A stretch of DNA of 64,000 nucleotides from Martelella lutilitoris (GCF_005924265.1 NZ_VCLB01000003.1:124001-188000), one strand, 5' to 3'; shown: positions 1-11,374, counted from the first letter of the stretch. Notes: generated by a model from the sequence alone, not told the origin. Made by a program: numbers and translations.

Positions 1-554
1 CCGATATTGGCGAGCGTCACCAGAACGCCGATCAGCGCCATCGTGCCGGGCCGGCCCTCCGAGCGCAGCGTGTCGCCCTGGGTGCTGATCAGGAATTGCA
101 GCGGACTGCCGAAGAACAGAAGCGCGATATAGGTCGAAGCCATTGCCGCAAGCGCCGCGTCGCCGCCCGACAGCCAGCCAATGAGCGGCCTGCCTGCTGC
201 GAGGTAGAACGCCATCAGCCCCAGCGCGGCGAGCATGGCAAGCGCCGTCGCCGACTGCATGGCCGATTGCGCGCCCGCGTGATCGCCGGCGCCGAGCCGC
301 CGTGCCAGGATCGACGCCATGCCGGAGGAAACGAGCGTCGCCAGCGCGTTGAGCGCCATGAACAGAGGAAAGACCAGGGTGACGGCGGCAAGCGCGCGCG
401 GCCCGACATAAACGCCGAGAAAGATGGCGTCGACCACGGTAAAGAGGCCGCTCACCAGCATCAAAAGCACGATCGGGGCAGCGGTCTTGAAGAAAAGCGG
501 GGCAATCGGCCCCGAAAGATAGGGGTTTGACCCCGGGTTCGAAGAGGTATCCAT
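1..554 (-). CDS. MATE family efflux transporter, N-terminal part (cut by window edge)
   Basis: The reading frame starts at the ATG at 554 and stays open to the window edge, giving about 184 residues of a protein that should be roughly 450 long. The N-terminus has a short polar stretch, then hydrophobic segments beginning near residue 17 (PIAPLFFKTAAPIVLLM) and further helices. The early helices, a charged turn (ARRLGAGDHAGAQ) and a later QGDTLRSEGRP loop fit the MatE fold of NorM/DinF-like cation-coupled exporters. MATE proteins expel cationic drugs or metabolites in exchange for sodium or protons; the substrate cannot be told here. It points the same way as purD, but 227 bp separate them, so co-transcription is doubtful. 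Confidence 0.82.
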   Translation of the reverse strand, partial: MDTSSNPGSNPYLSGPIAPLFFKTAAPIVLLMLVSGLFTVVDAIFLGVYVGPRALAAVTLVFPLFMALNALATLVSSGMASILARRLGAGDHAGAQSAMQSATALAMLAALGLMAFYLAAGRPLIGWLSGGDAALAAMASTYIALLFFGSPLQFLISTQGDTLRSEGRPGTMALIGVLVTLANI

Positions 555-781
555 GTCGTTGTCCCTCGGGACACTCGAGCCGCGCACAGCGACCGGTTAT
601 GGGGCCCGCATTGCCACAGAGTGTCGTTCGGAAAAAACAACGGACGACGGATCAAACGACTTCACCAAAACCTGACAGGCAGGCGCGCGGGCGGCAGGCG
701 TCGCGAGGCCGCGCGCACTTAGCGCCGGCCCGAGGGGCAAGTCAAGCGCGTTTGCCTGGGTACCCGGAATCGGAAGGCGAA

Positions 782-2053
782 TTAGCCCTCCTCGCGCGCC
801 ACTGCCCGCCAGCCGATGTCGCGGCGGCAGAAGCCGTCAGCCCAGTCGATATCCTCGATCAGCGCATAGGCACGGGTCTGGGCCTCGGTGACGTTGTGGC
901 CGAGCGCCGTGACATTGAGGACGCGACCGCCGCTGGCGACAAGCCTGCCGTCGCGTATCGCCGTGCCGGCGTGGAAGGTGCGCGCCTCGGGACCGTCGAC
1001 GGGCAAAGCGCGGATCTCGCCGCCCTTCTTGTAGGCGCCCGGATAGCCCTTGGTCGCCATGACGACGGTGAGCGCGGTATCCCCGCTCCAATCGGCGGAA
1101 ACCTTGTCCAGCGTGCCATCGGCGGCGGCTTCCAGAATATCCAAAAGATCGCTTTGCAGCCGCATCATCAGCACCTGGCACTCCGGATCGCCGAAGCGGA
1201 CATTGTATTCGATCAGTTCCGGGCCCTTTTCCGTGATCATCAGCCCGGCATAGAGCACGCCCTTGAAAGGATGGCCCATTTCCGCCATGCCGCGGATCGT
1301 CGGCTCGATGATTTCCTTCATGGTGCGGGCAATCATCGCCTCATCCATCACCGGGGCCGGCGAATAGGCGCCCATGCCGCCGGTATTCGGCCCGGTATCG
1401 CCGTCGCCGACGGCCTTGTGGTCCTGCGCGGTGGCAAGCGGCAGCGCGTTCTTGCCGTCGGAGAGGCAGAAGAAGCTCGCCTCCTCGCCCACCAGAAATT
1501 CCTCGACCACGACCTCGGCCCCGGCGGCGCCGAACGTGCCGGAAAAACAGTCATCAATGGCGGCCAGCGCTTCGGCATTGGTGCGGGCAACAGTCACGCC
1601 CTTGCCGGCGGCGAGACCATCGGCCTTGATCACGATCGGCGCGCCGATCTCGCCGACATAGGCCTTCGCCTCTTCTCCGTTGGTGAAGCGGCGATAGGCG
1701 CCGGTTGGAATATCGTATCGGGCGCAGAGGTCCTTGGTGAACCCCTTCGAACCCTCAAGCTGGGCGGCGGCCTGTGTCGGGCCGAACACCTTGATGCCGG
1801 CTTTACTCAGAGCATCGGCAAGACCGTCCACCAGCGGCGCTTCGGGGCCGACGACGACGAGGCCGATTTCCTTCTCGCCGCAAAAGGCGATGACCGCCGC
1901 GTGATCGGCCGGATCAAGCTTCACGCATTCGGCATGGGCGGCAATGCCCGGATTGCCGGGCGCGGCATAAAGCACGCCGAGACGCGGCGATTGCGAGAGT
2001 TTCCAGGCCAGCGCGTGTTCACGCCCGCCCGAGCCGATCAGAAGGACATTCAT
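782..2053 (-). CDS. purD: phosphoribosylamine-glycine ligase (GARS)
   Basis: Second step of purine synthesis: joins glycine to phosphoribosylamine using ATP. The 423-residue length is normal. Near the N-terminus is [13 protein letters not shown], at about residue 70 [10 protein letters not shown], and at about 142-155 the ATP-grasp loop [25 protein letters not shown] lies near 290. I chose the ATG at 2053 because the protein there begins directly at the conserved [10 protein letters not shown]; an 18-residue upstream extension has no family support. It diverges from obgE across about 200 bp. It is a single gene, not part of a pur cluster in this window. Confidence 0.96.
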   Translation of the reverse strand: MNVLLIGSGGREHALAWKLSQSPRLGVLYAAPGNPGIAAHAECVKLDPADHAAVIAFCGEKEIGLVVVGPEAPLVDGLADALSKAGIKVFGPTQAAAQLEGSKGFTKDLCARYDIPTGAYRRFTNGEEAKAYVGEIGAPIVIKADGLAAGKGVTVARTNAEALAAIDDCFSGTFGAAGAEVVVEEFLVGEEASFFCLSDGKNALPLATAQDHKAVGDGDTGPNTGGMGAYSPAPVMDEAMIARTMKEIIEPTIRGMAEMGHPFKGVLYAGLMITEKGPELIEYNVRFGDPECQVLMMRLQSDLLDILEAAADGTLDKVSADWSGDTALTVVMATKGYPGAYKKGGEIRALPVDGPEARTFHAGTAIRDGRLVASGGRVLNVTALGHNVTEAQTRAYALIEDIDWADGFCRRDIGWRAVAREEG

Positions 2054-2181
2054 GGGGTCCGCTCCAGTTGTCACCTGCTGGCGGTTGGGTAAGCAGACGC
2101 GCGGCAAAGGTCAAGGCCGCGTTGCACGCAGACTTCGCCGCGCGCCATGTTGCAGCAACGGTTTTTCACGATATTCTTTGA

Positions 2182-3312
<1,131 letters not shown>

Positions 3313-3314
3313 CA

Positions 3315-4478
3315 ATGAACGGCATGCACCGTTCGCTGACGCATTATCGGCGGATCGTGATCAAGATCGGCTCGGCACTGCTCGTCGACCGCGCGCGCGG
3401 GCTCAAACATGACTGGCTGAACCGGCTGTGCGACGATATTGCCGCGCTGAAGGCGGCAGGCGTCGAGGTTCTGGTCGTCTCCTCCGGCGCGGTCGCGCTG
3501 GGGCGGACCGTGCTGCACAGCCATTCCGGCACGCTGAAGCTGGAAGAGGCGCAGGCGGCCGCCGCCGTCGGTCAGATCGGCCTTGCCGGTGCCTGGACCG
3601 AGAGCCTGCGCCACCACGACATTCTTGCCGGCCAGATCCTGCTGACGCTGCAGAACACCGAGGAGCGGCGGCATTACCTCAACGCCCGTGCCACGATCCT
3701 GCAGCTCCTGAAAGCCGGCGCCGTTCCGATCATCAACGAGAACGACACGATCGCCACCTCGGAGATCCGCTACGGCGACAATGACCGGCTGGCCGCCCGC
3801 GTGGCGACCATGATCGGGGCGGAGCTTCTGGTGCTGCTCTCCGACATTGACGGGCTATACACCGCCCCGCCGCATCTCGATCCCCATGCCCATTTTCTCG
3901 CCGAGATCGAGGCGATCACGCCCGAGATCGAGGCGATGGCGGGCGGCGCGGCATCGGAATTGTCGCGCGGCGGCATGCATACCAAGATCGAGGCCGGCAA
4001 GATCGCGACCGCCGCCGGCTGCGCCATGGTGATTGCCTCCGGCAAGATCGACCACCCGCTGAAGGCGATCGAGGACGGCGCGCGCCATTCCATGTTCCAC
4101 GCGTCGCACACGCCGGTGAACGCCCGCAAGACCTGGATTGCCGGCCAGCTTCTGCCCGCCGGCACGATCCATATCGACGATGGCGCCGTGGCGGCGCTCA
4201 AACGCGGCAACAGCCTTCTGCCGGCCGGCGTGACGGCGGTTGACGGCCATTTTTCCCGCGGCGACACTGTGGCGATCGTCAACTTGAAAGGCGGCGAGGT
4301 TGCGCGCGGGCTGTCAGGCTATGACAGCGACGAAGCGCGCATGATCGCTGGCCAGAAGACCGTCAATATCGAGGCAACCCTCGGCTATCCCGCCCGCGCG
4401 GCCATGGTCCACCGCGATGACCTGGTGATGGCCGCCGTCGGCAAGAAGAAACAGAACGAAGGTTCGACCCATGCTTGA
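3315..4478 (+). CDS. proB: glutamate 5-kinase
   Basis: First committed step of proline synthesis: phosphorylates glutamate to gamma-glutamyl phosphate. The amino-acid kinase domain starts with [12 protein letters not shown], continues with VSSGAVALG and the substrate loop INENDTIAT, and has [11 protein letters not shown]-terminal PUA domain occupies roughly residues 280-370, as in the long form of the enzyme. The length is 387 aa. The ATG at 3315 follows the obgE stop by 2 bp; an internal ATG at 3324 is also possible. Its stop overlaps the proA start by 8 bp, so the two pathway enzymes are translationally coupled. Confidence 0.96.
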   Translation: MNGMHRSLTHYRRIVIKIGSALLVDRARGLKHDWLNRLCDDIAALKAAGVEVLVVSSGAVALGRTVLHSHSGTLKLEEAQAAAAVGQIGLAGAWTESLRHHDILAGQILLTLQNTEERRHYLNARATILQLLKAGAVPIINENDTIATSEIRYGDNDRLAARVATMIGAELLVLLSDIDGLYTAPPHLDPHAHFLAEIEAITPEIEAMAGGAASELSRGGMHTKIEAGKIATAAGCAMVIASGKIDHPLKAIEDGARHSMFHASHTPVNARKTWIAGQLLPAGTIHIDDGAVAALKRGNSLLPAGVTAVDGHFSRGDTVAIVNLKGGEVARGLSGYDSDEARMIAGQKTVNIEATLGYPARAAMVHRDDLVMAAVGKKKQNEGSTHA

Positions 4479-5751
4479 TCAGGTTCACAAAGACGATATC
4501 GCCGCCGTGATGCGGGAGCTTGGAACGCGTGCGCGCGCCGCCGCCCACAAGCTGGCGATCGCCCCGACCGAGACCAAGAACCGGGCGCTTCTCGCCATGG
4601 CCCGCGAGATCGAGGCGCGCGCGCCGGAAATCCTCGCCGAGAACGAGAAGGATGTGGCTGCCGCGCGCGACAACGGCATCACCGGCTCCTTCATCGACCG
4701 GCTGGAACTTAATGACGCACGCATCGCCGCCATCGCCGACGGAATCCGCGCCATTGCCGCGCTGGACGATCCGGTCGGCAAGCTGATCGCCGAATGGGAC
4801 CGGCCGAACGGGCTGACGATCTCGCGCGTGCGCACGCCGCTCGGCGTCATCGGCGTCATCTATGAGAGCCGCCCCAACGTGACGGCGGATGCCGGCGCGC
4901 TCTGCCTGAAGGCCGGCAATGCCGTGATCCTGCGCGGCGGTTCGGATTCCGCCCATTCGGCGCGCGCGATCCACGGCGCGCTGAAGGCGGGGCTTGCGGA
5001 AGCCGGCCTGCCGGAAGACGCGATCCAGATCGTGCCGACCACCGACCGCGCCGCTGTCGGCGAGATGCTGTCAGGCCTTACCGGCAATATCGACGTGATC
5101 GTGCCGCGCGGCGGCAAAAGCCTCGTCGCTCGCGTGCAGACGGAAGCGCGGGTGCCGGTCTTCGCCCATCTGGAAGGCCTCTGCCACATCTATGTCGACA
5201 AGTCCGCCGATCTCGACATGGCGCGCGACATCGTCGTCAACGCCAAGATGCGTCGCACCGGCATTTGCGGCGCGGCCGAAACGCTGCTGATTGACCGGGC
5301 CGCCGCCGACACCTTCGCGACCCCGCTGATCGAGGCGCTGGAAGCGAAGGGCTGCCTGGTCCGCGTCGATCACGACATGATCGACTATGCCCGCGGCCGT
5401 GCGGAGGCGAGTGATGCCGACTGGACGACGGAATATCTCGACGCGATCATTTCGGTGAAGCTCGTCGACGGCATTTCCGGCGCGATCGAGCACATCGAAA
5501 AATATTCCTCGCACCACACCGAGGCGGTGATTGCCGAGGACCCGGACGTGGTCGCCCGTTTCTTCAACGAGATCGATTCCGCCATCCTGCTGCACAATGC
5601 CTCGACGCAATTTGCCGATGGCGGCGAGTTCGGCATGGGCGCGGAAATCGGCATTGCGACCGGCAAGATGCATGCGCGCGGACCGGTCGGCGTCGAACAG
5701 CTCACCTCGTTCAAATACCTTGTGCGCGGCACGGGACAGACGCGGGCCTGA
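4471..5751 (+). CDS. proA: glutamate-5-semialdehyde dehydrogenase
   Basis: Reduces gamma-glutamyl phosphate with NADPH to glutamate semialdehyde, the second step of proline synthesis after ProB. The 426-residue protein carries the aldehyde-dehydrogenase fold; the catalytic cysteine lies at about residue 266 in [14 protein letters not shown]. The C-terminal [20 protein letters not shown] segment is typical of ProA. The start overlaps the end of proB by 8 bp. nadD follows 40 bp downstream. Confidence 0.97.
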   Translation: MLDQVHKDDIAAVMRELGTRARAAAHKLAIAPTETKNRALLAMAREIEARAPEILAENEKDVAAARDNGITGSFIDRLELNDARIAAIADGIRAIAALDDPVGKLIAEWDRPNGLTISRVRTPLGVIGVIYESRPNVTADAGALCLKAGNAVILRGGSDSAHSARAIHGALKAGLAEAGLPEDAIQIVPTTDRAAVGEMLSGLTGNIDVIVPRGGKSLVARVQTEARVPVFAHLEGLCHIYVDKSADLDMARDIVVNAKMRRTGICGAAETLLIDRAAADTFATPLIEALEAKGCLVRVDHDMIDYARGRAEASDADWTTEYLDAIISVKLVDGISGAIEHIEKYSSHHTEAVIAEDPDVVARFFNEIDSAILLHNASTQFADGGEFGMGAEIGIATGKMHARGPVGVEQLTSFKYLVRGTGQTRA

Positions 5752-5791
5752 CAGTTTGACCGAGAAGACGATCGACAGACGCTATCTTGCC

Positions 5792-6385
5792 ATGCCCTAT
5801 TGCGAGCCGGGCATGACGGTCGGCCTGTTCGGCGGATCGTTCAACCCGCCGCATGAGGGGCATTTCCTGGTGGCGAGTCTCGCGATCCAGCGCCTCGGCC
5901 TCGACCAGCTCTGGTGGCTCGTCACGCCCGGCAATCCGCTGAAAAGCGGCAATGGTCTTGCGCCGCTTGCCGACCGTCTGGCTATGAGCGAGAGACTGGC
6001 GCGCGATCCGCGCATCCGCGTCTCGGCACTCGAAAAGACGATCGGCACGGCCTATACGGCCCGCACCATCCGGCATATCGTCCGTCGAAACCGAGGCGTC
6101 CATTTCGTCTGGATCATGGGCGCCGACAATCTCGGCGATTTTCACCGCTGGCAGGAATGGCGCACGATTGCCCGCACCGTGCCGCTTGCCGTCATCGACC
6201 GGCCCGGCTCGACCCTGACCTTCCTCTCCTCCAAGGCCGCGCGCACGCTTCACAAGGCCCGTATCCCCGAACGCGATGCGAGGGCGCTGGCGCGAATGAC
6301 GCCGCCGGCCTGGACCTTCATCCACGGGCCCCGCTCCAATGTCAGTTCAACGGCGCTCAGGCGTGGAAGCAATCATGCGGATTGA
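5792..6385 (+). CDS. nadD: nicotinate-nucleotide adenylyltransferase
   Basis: Transfers AMP from ATP to nicotinate mononucleotide in NAD synthesis. The nucleotidyltransferase signature GLFGGSFNPPHEGH is at about residues 10-23, with HEGH as the (H/T)xGH motif, and SNVSSTALR near the C-terminus is the ISSTxIR-like motif. The length is 197 aa. I chose the ATG at 5792, giving MPYCEPGMTVGLFGG, because rhizobial NadD proteins usually have a few residues before the VGLFGGSFN strand; the ATG at 5813 is the alternative. Its last 11 bp overlap the start of the PP2C-like gene. Confidence 0.95.
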   Translation: MPYCEPGMTVGLFGGSFNPPHEGHFLVASLAIQRLGLDQLWWLVTPGNPLKSGNGLAPLADRLAMSERLARDPRIRVSALEKTIGTAYTARTIRHIVRRNRGVHFVWIMGADNLGDFHRWQEWRTIARTVPLAVIDRPGSTLTFLSSKAARTLHKARIPERDARALARMTPPAWTFIHGPRSNVSSTALRRGSNHAD

Positions 6386-7241
6386 GATCGTCGACAGGCT
6401 GAACGATCCGGGAAAGCCCGGCGGCCACAGCGAGGACCGCGCGGGCGCAAATGAACACAGCGCCTTCGTCATCGACGGCGCGACCGGCATTGCCGACCGG
6501 CAGGTGATGACGGACTTTCCGAGCGACGCCGCCTGGTTGGCCGACCGCGCGGCAGCCGCCTTTTCCAGGGCGGGCAGCCCTGAGAGCGTTGCCGACATCG
6601 TATCACGGCTCAACGCTGAAGCGCGCGCGGCCTATTTAGCCGCTGCCGGGACCGGCGACCTGCCGCGCTACATGTGGCCGGCCGCCGCCTTCCAGATGCT
6701 CAGGATCGAGGGCGACCGGCTTGTCTCCTACGGGCTCGGCGACTGCCGCCTGTTCCTGCAATCCGAAGTGAATGGGCGGGTATTCGAGACCACGGCGCTG
6801 AAGGGCAACAGGACGAGGGAGATCGCCGCCGCCCGCGCGCATCTCGCCCGAACCGGCGGCTTTGGCGGCAAGAACGACATCGGCGGCGACGAGAAGACCC
6901 GCGCGGCCCTGCGCGAAAGCCGCTCGAAACACAACATGCCGGGCGGGCGGATTTTCACCCTCGGCCTGGTGCCGGAGGCGGCAGACGCAATCGTGCGCGA
7001 GGAAACCGGCATTGCAGCCCCTGCCCGCGGCCTGCTCTCATCCGACGGATTTGCCGCGCTCAGCGACAATTACGATGCTTTCAGCCCTTCGGGCTTGATC
7101 GATGCGGCCTTTGACGAAGGCCTGCCGGTCCTTCTCAAGCGCCTGCGCGAAATCGAGCGGATCGAGGATCCGGAAGGCGAGCGCTTTCCGCGCTACAAGG
7201 TCTCTGACGACGCCACCTGCCTCGCCTTCCGTATCTTCTGA
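6375..7241 (+). CDS. PP2C-like serine/threonine phosphatase domain protein
   Basis: The 288-residue protein carries the ordered acidic motifs of the PP2C metal-dependent phosphatase fold: SEDR near 19-22 (the NED position), DGATG at 34-38 (the DGxGG position), LGDCRLFL near 121, SSDGF near 222 and SDDATCLAF at the very end. These supply the aspartates expected for the two-metal centre, so it looks catalytically intact. There is no membrane segment or fused sensor domain. The ATG at 6375 overlaps the nadD stop by 11 bp, implying coupling to nadD. In the rhizobial order I know, nadD is followed directly by rsfS, so this gene looks like an addition. Its substrate is unknown. Confidence 0.8.
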   Translation: MRIEIVDRLNDPGKPGGHSEDRAGANEHSAFVIDGATGIADRQVMTDFPSDAAWLADRAAAAFSRAGSPESVADIVSRLNAEARAAYLAAAGTGDLPRYMWPAAAFQMLRIEGDRLVSYGLGDCRLFLQSEVNGRVFETTALKGNRTREIAAARAHLARTGGFGGKNDIGGDEKTRAALRESRSKHNMPGGRIFTLGLVPEAADAIVREETGIAAPARGLLSSDGFAALSDNYDAFSPSGLIDAAFDEGLPVLLKRLREIERIEDPEGERFPRYKVSDDATCLAFRIF

Positions 7242-7353
7242 AGGCTGCGCGCGTCATCGATTTCAAGGAAAACCTTGCGCGACACCCCCATTGGCTCCTA
7301 TCTTCAGGGGGACTTGTGCGCGTCACGAGTCGTAATCGTGCTTGTTCCGGTCC

Positions 7354-7785
7354 ATGAAGAAAGGAAGACCCCTGACAACATTGCACGCGAAGGGTGCCGC
7401 AGACGATGCTGCACCGAAGAGCAGGAAAAGCGGCGTCCATGCCGCGGATCAGGCTTTGTCCACCGTCCTCGCCAGCCTCGAGGATTCGAAGGCTGAAGAT
7501 ATTGTAACCATCGACATCAAGGGCAAATCGGCGCTCGGCGACCACATGGTGGTTGTGTCCGGACGCTCGAACCGTCATGTCGTGGCGATTTGCGACCATC
7601 TGGTCAAGGACATCAAGCAATCGGGTGCTGGCACGCCCAAGGTTGAGGGCCAGGAGGCCGGAGACTGGGTGCTGATCGACACCGGTGACGTGATCGTCCA
7701 TGTGTTCCGGCCAGAAGTCCGCGAGTTCTACAATATCGAGAAGATGTGGTCCGCGCCTGAAATGAACGAGGGACGGCTGCACTAG
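7354..7785 (+). CDS. rsfS: ribosome silencing factor RsfS
   Basis: Binds ribosomal protein L14 and blocks subunit joining during starvation. The DUF143/RsfS core spans about residues 30-130 (EDIVTIDIKGKSALGDHMVVVSG and GDWVLIDTGDVIVHVF). The start is uncertain. ATG 7354 gives 143 residues, but the purine-rich AAAGGAAG just inside it would serve well as a ribosome-binding site for the CTG at 7372 or the TTG at 7381, and family N-termini are short. rlmH follows 180 bp downstream, an order widely kept in bacteria. Confidence 0.93.
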   Translation: MKKGRPLTTLHAKGAADDAAPKSRKSGVHAADQALSTVLASLEDSKAEDIVTIDIKGKSALGDHMVVVSGRSNRHVVAICDHLVKDIKQSGAGTPKVEGQEAGDWVLIDTGDVIVHVFRPEVREFYNIEKMWSAPEMNEGRLH

Positions 7786-7965
7786 CGCTTGGCATCGAGG
7801 CGCCTGTGACTGCCGTTTGCCGCGCCAAAGCGCGCGGGCATGATCTTTGTGGCCTTGTGCTGGCCCGAAAGTTCCGCTTTGGTCCAAACCAGACGGATCT
7901 TGCGGGCACTGTAAGCTTTAGCCTGAAGTACTGTTCGTCTGACCGGACGCACCAAGGAAAAAACA

Positions 7966-8448
7966 ATGCAGATCGGCATTTTCGCCGTCGGGCGACTGAA
8001 ATCCGGTCCCGAGAAGGACCTGGTTGCCCGCTATCTCGATCGGCTGAAAAAGACCGGGAAGGCGCAGGGCATCGATTTCACCCGTGTCCACGAAGTCAAT
8101 GAAAGCCGCGCCGGCAATGCCGCGACCCGCAAGCGCGAGGAGGCGCAGGCGCTGGAGGCGGTCCTCTCCCCCGAGACCGTTCTCGTGCTGCTGGACGAAA
8201 ACGGCAAGTCCTTCGACAGCCCTGCCTTTTCCGGGAAGATCGCCGGTTTTCGCGATCAGGGCAAGCGCGAGATGATCTTCGCCATCGGCGGCGCCGACGG
8301 GCTTGATCCGGCCCTGGTCGAACGCGCCGACCTGACCATCAATTTCGGCGCCATGACATGGCCGCACCAGATCGTGCGCATCCTGCTTGCCGAACAGCTC
8401 TACCGCGCCGTGACGCTCATGGCCGGCCACCCCTATCATCGGGTATGA
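7966..8448 (+). CDS. rlmH: 23S rRNA pseudouridine-1915 N3-methyltransferase
   Basis: SPOUT-class methyltransferase that modifies pseudouridine 1915 in helix 69 of 23S rRNA using S-adenosylmethionine. The length of 160 residues is standard. The knot region reads FAIGGADGLDPALVERAD near 104-121, and the C-terminus ends in AEQLYRAVTLMAGHPYHR, the family signature, with YHR forming part of the active site. The ATG start follows AAGGAAAAAAC. A direct ATG start and full length leave little doubt. Confidence 0.97.
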   Translation: MQIGIFAVGRLKSGPEKDLVARYLDRLKKTGKAQGIDFTRVHEVNESRAGNAATRKREEAQALEAVLSPETVLVLLDENGKSFDSPAFSGKIAGFRDQGKREMIFAIGGADGLDPALVERADLTINFGAMTWPHQIVRILLAEQLYRAVTLMAGHPYHRV

Positions 8449-8548
8449 CTGCTTCAAAACTTTGTGTCTTATAAAGATGTTCGGCTTTCGTTAACCTGTC
8501 GGCGTTCTATATCGGCTGCGCTTGAGCTCCAACCGAAAGTCAGGACGA

Positions 8549-9940
8549 ATGGGCTTTGCAAGGGTCAATACCGTGCGTCTCCTTTCCGCATGCAGCCTGA
8601 TGCTGCTTGCGGCTGCGGCATGGACTGCGCCCGGCACGAGCCTAGCCCAGACCGATCCCGCGCCGCAGACCGATTCCCGCGAACTGGTGGACAGGCTTTC
8701 CGAAAGGCGCAGCGAAACCGAGATCGAGCTCGACACAATCCGCAGTTCCATCACCGTTTCTGAAGAGAAGATTGCCGGCCTGCAGAGCGAGATCGACAAG
8801 CTTGCCGGCGACACCGCAAGCCTGAAACAGGCGCTGGTGGATTCCGCCGACCGAAGGCGCGCGCTGGAGGAACAGATCGGCGAGAGCGAGGCGCGCATTG
8901 CCGAACTCTCCGGGGAGGAAGCCGTCCTCAAGGCCTCTCTGAACGAGGAGCGCGACGTGCTGGCCGATGTTCTGGCTGCCCTGCAGCGCATGGGCCGCGA
9001 CCCGCCGCCTGCCCTGCTGGTCGCTCCCGGCGATGCGCTCGATTCCGTCCGCAGCGCTATCCTGCTCGACGGCGTGGTGCCCGAGATGCGCGCGCGCATG
9101 GAAAGCGTGCTTGGCGATCTCAGATCGCTGCAGGCGGTCAAGCAGGAACGCGAGAACGCGCGCGACGCGCTTGCCGCCGACCTCGACAGCCTGGCCGAGG
9201 AAACCAGGCGCATGGACATGCTGATTGCCGAAAACGAGAAGGCGAGCGCAGAAAGCGCCGAGGCGCTTGCCGAGGAACGGCGCCAGGCCGAGGCGCTTGC
9301 CGCGCGCGCCACCGACCTCAACGGCCTGATCGCCTCGCTCGAGACCGAAATCACCTCCGCGCGCAACGCGGCGCTGCTTGCCCGACAGGAGGAAGAGCGC
9401 CGCCGGCAGATGAGCGAAGCGCAACGGGAAGAGGCGCGCAGCCGCGCGCTCACATCTTCGCCCGATAAAAACCGCATTACGCCCGCATATCCGTTTTCTG
9501 ACCTCAAGAACCGGTTGGTTTTGCCGGTGGCCGGCGATATTCTGCGCCGCTTCGGCGATCCGGACGGAACGGGCCATGAGGCGACCGGCATCACCGTCGC
9601 GGCGCGCCCGGGCGCTCTGGTGACGGCGCCGGCGGACGGAACGGTGGTTTACGCCGGACGCTTCAGAAGCTACGGAGAGATGATCATTCTCAATGTCGGC
9701 GACGGCTATCATCTGGTGATGACGGGCATGGAGGGTTTGAAGGTGCGCCAGGGCGATTTCGTATTCTCCGGCGAACCCCTTGCGCAGATGGGCGCCAGAC
9801 GCATTGCAAGCGCTGCGACGCTGGCGCTGGAAACAGACAGGCCGACGCTCTACATTGAGCTTCGGCAAAACGGCAAGCCGGTCGATTCCGGACCTTGGTG
9901 GGCGGACAAAAATGATGGAAAGGCACGCAATGATACGTAG
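8549..9940 (+). CDS. envC: EnvC-like murein hydrolase activator (M23/LytM domain)
   Basis: Periplasmic coiled-coil protein expected to activate septal amidases during cell separation. The ATG at 8549, preceded by AGGACGA, gives a signal peptide of about 31 residues ending in a SLAQ-type cleavage region. A long charged coiled coil covers about 40-310, then a LytM domain about 340-460 (ITVAARPGALVTAPADGTVVYAGRF split around 370-390). The metal-binding His residues of active M23 peptidases are not seen: the region near the usual HxH reads YIELRQ, so the domain is probably degenerate, as in EnvC. The length is 463 aa. Its end overlaps ctpA by 11 bp, an arrangement common in alphaproteobacteria. 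Confidence 0.88.
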   Translation: MGFARVNTVRLLSACSLMLLAAAAWTAPGTSLAQTDPAPQTDSRELVDRLSERRSETEIELDTIRSSITVSEEKIAGLQSEIDKLAGDTASLKQALVDSADRRRALEEQIGESEARIAELSGEEAVLKASLNEERDVLADVLAALQRMGRDPPPALLVAPGDALDSVRSAILLDGVVPEMRARMESVLGDLRSLQAVKQERENARDALAADLDSLAEETRRMDMLIAENEKASAESAEALAEERRQAEALAARATDLNGLIASLETEITSARNAALLARQEEERRRQMSEAQREEARSRALTSSPDKNRITPAYPFSDLKNRLVLPVAGDILRRFGDPDGTGHEATGITVAARPGALVTAPADGTVVYAGRFRSYGEMIILNVGDGYHLVMTGMEGLKVRQGDFVFSGEPLAQMGARRIASAATLALETDRPTLYIELRQNGKPVDSGPWWADKNDGKARNDT

Positions 9941-11315
9941 GGCAACGCTTCTGCTGGCAGGCGCAGTGATCGGCGCCTCGGCGACCGGCATTCTGGTTTC
10001 CGCCGACATACCGGCGCGCGCGGCAAGTGACGACAGCACCTATCGCGAAATGTCGCTGTTCGGCGACGTGTTCGAGCGCGTGCGCAGCCAGTATGTCTCG
10101 CCGCCTGACGAAGAAAAGATGATCCAGGATGCGATCAACGGCATGCTGAGCGGGCTCGATCCGCATTCAAGCTACATGACGGCCGAAGAATCCGAAGAGA
10201 TGCGCGACCAGTCGAAGGGCGAGTTCGGCGGCCTCGGCATCGAGGTGACAATGGAAGACGAAGTCGTCAAGGTCGTCGCTCCGATCGATGACACGCCCGC
10301 CGCCAATGCCGGCGTTCTTGCCGGCGACAGCATTGTCGAGATCGACGGCGAAAGCGTGCGCGGCATGTCGCTCAACGATGCGGTGGACCGCATGCGCGGC
10401 GAGGTCGGCGAGCCGATCGACATCACCATCATCCGCGATGGCGTTGCCAAGCCGATCGAGATGACCATCGTGCGCGGCGTCATTCCGGTGCAGTCGGTCA
10501 AATGGCGGATCGAGAACGACAATATCGGCTATATCCGGCTTTCGACTTTCATGAACGAGAAGCTGGACGAAAGCCTGAACGAGGCGATCGAGGAAATCCG
10601 CGCCGAAGTACCGGATGACCAGCTCAAGGGCTATATCCTCGACCTGCGCCTCAACCCCGGCGGCTTCCTCAACCAGGCCGTTGCCGTGGCCGATACCTTC
10701 CTCGACGAAGGCGAGGTGGTCTCCACCCGTGGCCGCAATGCCAGCGAAACCCGCCGCTTCGATGCGGGGCCCGGCGACCTCACCAACGGCAAGCCGCTGA
10801 TCGTGCTCGTCAATGGCGGCTCGGCCTCGGCCTCCGAAATCGTCGCCGGCGCGCTGCAGGACCTGAAGCGGGCGACGCTGGTCGGGACCCGCACCTTCGG
10901 CAAGGGCTCGGTGCAGACCATCGTGCCGCTCGGCGTCGAAGGTTCACTCAGGCTGACAACGGCACTCTATTACACGCCGTCCGGCACCTCGATCCAGGGC
11001 ACCGGCATCAACCCGGACATCATCGTCGAGCAGGTGCTGCCGGAAGACCTCGAAGGCGTGATCCGTCCGGAAGGCGAAAGCGCGCTGCGCGGTCATATCC
11101 AGGGCGATGAGGAAACCGACGCGGGTTCGGGTTCGGTGGCCTATGTGCCGCGCGAGACCGAGGACGATGTCCAGCTGAAATACGCGATCGACCTTCTGGA
11201 AGGCAACATCACCGACGCCGCCTTTCCCGCGGACCCGGCCAAGGCGGTCGAGGAATTGCAGGCGGCAAAGGCCGATGCTGAGGTCCAGCAACCGGAAATG
11301 GAGGACGCCCATTAA
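9930..11315 (+). CDS. ctpA: carboxy-terminal processing protease (S41)
   Basis: Periplasmic or membrane-anchored protease that cuts near protein C-termini. It has an N-terminal signal/anchor (about 1-33), a PDZ domain about 85-170 (GGLGIEVTMED onward), then the S41 domain. The catalytic Ser is probably S300 in GGSASASE and the Lys K325 in TFGKGSVQT, 25 residues apart as in Prc and CtpB. The ATG at 9930 is preceded by GGAAAGG; the ATGs at 9912 and 9915 are alternatives. It overlaps envC by 11 bp, so the two cell-wall genes are likely coupled. A strong terminator follows. Confidence 0.95.
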   Translation: MIRRATLLLAGAVIGASATGILVSADIPARAASDDSTYREMSLFGDVFERVRSQYVSPPDEEKMIQDAINGMLSGLDPHSSYMTAEESEEMRDQSKGEFGGLGIEVTMEDEVVKVVAPIDDTPAANAGVLAGDSIVEIDGESVRGMSLNDAVDRMRGEVGEPIDITIIRDGVAKPIEMTIVRGVIPVQSVKWRIENDNIGYIRLSTFMNEKLDESLNEAIEEIRAEVPDDQLKGYILDLRLNPGGFLNQAVAVADTFLDEGEVVSTRGRNASETRRFDAGPGDLTNGKPLIVLVNGGSASASEIVAGALQDLKRATLVGTRTFGKGSVQTIVPLGVEGSLRLTTALYYTPSGTSIQGTGINPDIIVEQVLPEDLEGVIRPEGESALRGHIQGDEETDAGSGSVAYVPRETEDDVQLKYAIDLLEGNITDAAFPADPAKAVEELQAAKADAEVQQPEMEDAH

Positions 11316-11347
11316 GGGCGCACCAGCAAAACTTATTTGTTTGCAAG

Positions 11348-11374
11348 AAGGCCGGGTTCGCCCGGCCTTTTTCG
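11348..11374 (+). terminator. Rho-independent terminator after ctpA
   Basis: A 7-bp GC stem, GGCCGGG (11350-11356) with CCCGGCC (11361-11367), has a TTCG tetraloop and is followed by five Ts. Two further A:T pairs extend the base. It lies 32 bp after ctpA and closes the long housekeeping block. pyrC ends on the other strand 50 bp further on. Confidence 0.93.

Noticed and set aside
527-2092. 521-codon plus-strand frame across purD
   Set aside because: Antisense to purD, which is complete with ATP-grasp motifs; the frame has no recognisable protein.
7806-8102. 98-codon frame between rsfS and rlmH
   Set aside because: It runs into rlmH in another frame and has no ribosome-binding site or known domain.
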